Assembly: GCA_902783175.1 (NCBI GenBank)
Contig: CACZQA010000211.1
Span: forward strand, 1 to 6,683
Direction: 5' to 3'
Length of the DNA stretch: 6,683 nt
Origin: an uncultured Coriobacteriaceae bacterium
GTDB taxonomy: Bacteria; Actinomycetota; Coriobacteriia; Coriobacteriales; QAMH01
This document shows positions 5,928 to 6,683 of this stretch, one piece after another. Each line of letters begins with the position of its first letter. Position 1 is the stretch's first letter. A program made the translations under genes and the position numbers. The notes under the pieces are model-generated. The model worked only from the letters and a program-made list of their open reading frames with translations, made no database searches and was not told where the DNA came from.

Positions 5928-6683
5928 ATGGATTCTGCACTTCAGACCGACATCACTGAAAAACGCTATATAGACGGATTCGAAGACGACCATCTCCACG
6001 ACGAGTGTGCCGTCTTCGGCGTTTATGACGAGCACCGCGACGTCGGCAGGCTGACGTACTTTGGCCTGCAGGCGCTGCAGCACCGTGGCCAGGAGTCTGC
6101 CGGCATCGCCGTCGGCGACGGCTCGACCGTCATGGTCAACAAGGACCTCGGCCTCGTGACCCAGGTGTTCAAGGAGAGCGACTTCGCGGCGCTTTCCGGC
6201 AAGGTCGCCATCGGGCATGCGCGCTACTCCACGAGCGGTGGGGCGGGTTCGTGGGAGGCGGCCCAGCCGCACCTCTCCGCCATGGGCGACGAGATCATCG
6301 CCCTCGCGCACAACGGCACCCTCGTCAACACGGCGCGCCTGCGCGTCGAGCTGGTCGAGCGCGGCATCGAGTTCCGCTCGGGCACCGACTCCGAGGTCGC
6401 CGCCAAGCTCATCGGCTACTACACTCAGAAAAGCCATCATATCCGCGAGGGCATCCGCCGGACGATGGAGCTGATCGAGGGCGCGTACGCGATGGTGCTC
6501 ATCACGTCGGATGCGCTGTACGCGTTTCGCGACCCCAACGGCATTCGCCCGCTCGTCCTCGGCAAGTTCGAGGGCGAAGACGGCGGCTACGTCGTGGCCA
6601 GCGAGACCTGCGGCTTGGACATCGCCGGCGCCACGTACATGCGCGACGTCCGTCCGGGCGAAATCATCCGCATAAACCACGAG
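5928..6683 (+). CDS. purF: Amidophosphoribosyltransferase, N-terminal part (runs off window)
   Basis: The first 252 codons of the enzyme that makes 5-phosphoribosylamine from PRPP and glutamine, the committed step of de novo purine synthesis. The visible part is the class II (Ntn) glutamine amidotransferase domain. C27 in HDECAVFGVY is the expected N-terminal nucleophile after removal of a 26-residue propeptide, which is found in Bacillus-type but not E. coli PurF. Other active-site motifs are LQALQHRGQESAGIAV (47-62), GHARYSTSGG (96-105, R99), LAHNGTLVN (126-134, oxyanion N129/G130) and SGTDSEV (151-157, D154). FRDPNGIRPL and the start of the following strand region are also typical. The phosphoribosyltransferase domain with the PRPP loop, and any iron-sulphur cluster cysteines, lie beyond the end. 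ATG 5928 is preceded by AGGAG at 5912-5916 (over the regulator stop) and GGAG directly abutting the start; the former is more likely used, with long spacing. Confidence 0.95.
   Translation, partial: MDSALQTDITEKRYIDGFEDDHLHDECAVFGVYDEHRDVGRLTYFGLQALQHRGQESAGIAVGDGSTVMVNKDLGLVTQVFKESDFAALSGKVAIGHARYSTSGGAGSWEAAQPHLSAMGDEIIALAHNGTLVNTARLRVELVERGIEFRSGTDSEVAAKLIGYYTQKSHHIREGIRRTMELIEGAYAMVLITSDALYAFRDPNGIRPLVLGKFEGEDGGYVVASETCGLDIAGATYMRDVRPGEIIRINHE

Noticed and set aside
4561..5940. A 459-codon - strand frame across the kinase end, the gap and the regulator
   Set aside because: It has no domain motif, includes a long low-complexity Ser/Cys run where it mirrors the acidic tail codons, and opposes two well-supported genes.
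5910..6680. A 256-codon - strand frame opposite purF
   Set aside because: purF is certain from its active-site motifs on the + strand; the opposing frame shows only the composition expected of an antisense GC-rich frame.

Overview
This is a 6.7 kb stretch of GC-rich, gene-dense bacterial chromosome. All genes lie on the + strand and are tightly spaced. GC-rich third codon positions, AGGAG-type ribosome binding sites and the protein families present suggest a high-GC Gram-positive (Actinomycetota). A gut-type Coriobacteriia member is my best guess, but this is inference because no marker such as rRNA is present. I see no tRNA, rRNA, CRISPR array, insertion sequence or other mobile-element signature.

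Layout: (1) 2-346, the 3' end of a small hydrophilic, helix-forming protein with an 11-residue rhythm. (2) 353-2281, a short RNase R-type 3'-5' exoribonuclease, only 6 nt downstream and probably co-transcribed. (3) 2282-2422, an intergenic region with possible promoter elements and a perfect 13-nt palindrome that runs into the ribosome binding site of the next gene. (4) 2423-3682, a cytoplasmic GT-A-fold (family 2-like) glycosyltransferase of unknown acceptor. (5) 3692-5107, a LytS/BtsS-type sensor histidine kinase whose membrane part is only a two-helix hairpin, followed by a GAF-like domain. (6) 5108-5199, a 92-bp gap with direct repeats. (7) 5200-5913, a LytTR-type response regulator. (8) 5928-6683, the first 252 codons of purF, amidophosphoribosyltransferase, running off the end of the window.

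How they may work together: the kinase follows the glycosyltransferase stop by 9 nt, and purF follows the regulator stop by 14 nt. One reading is two transcription units, glycosyltransferase-kinase and regulator-purF, linked by a two-component system. The LytS/LytTR pair is a convincing cognate pair. The upstream regions of the glycosyltransferase and the regulator share short sequences (GGTACC followed by TACACTC), so both may be controlled by the regulator. The signal, the glycosyltransferase product and any link to purine synthesis cannot be read from the sequence. The most notable features are this gene arrangement, the minimal sensor and the repeated/palindromic intergenic motifs; nothing here proves a new system.
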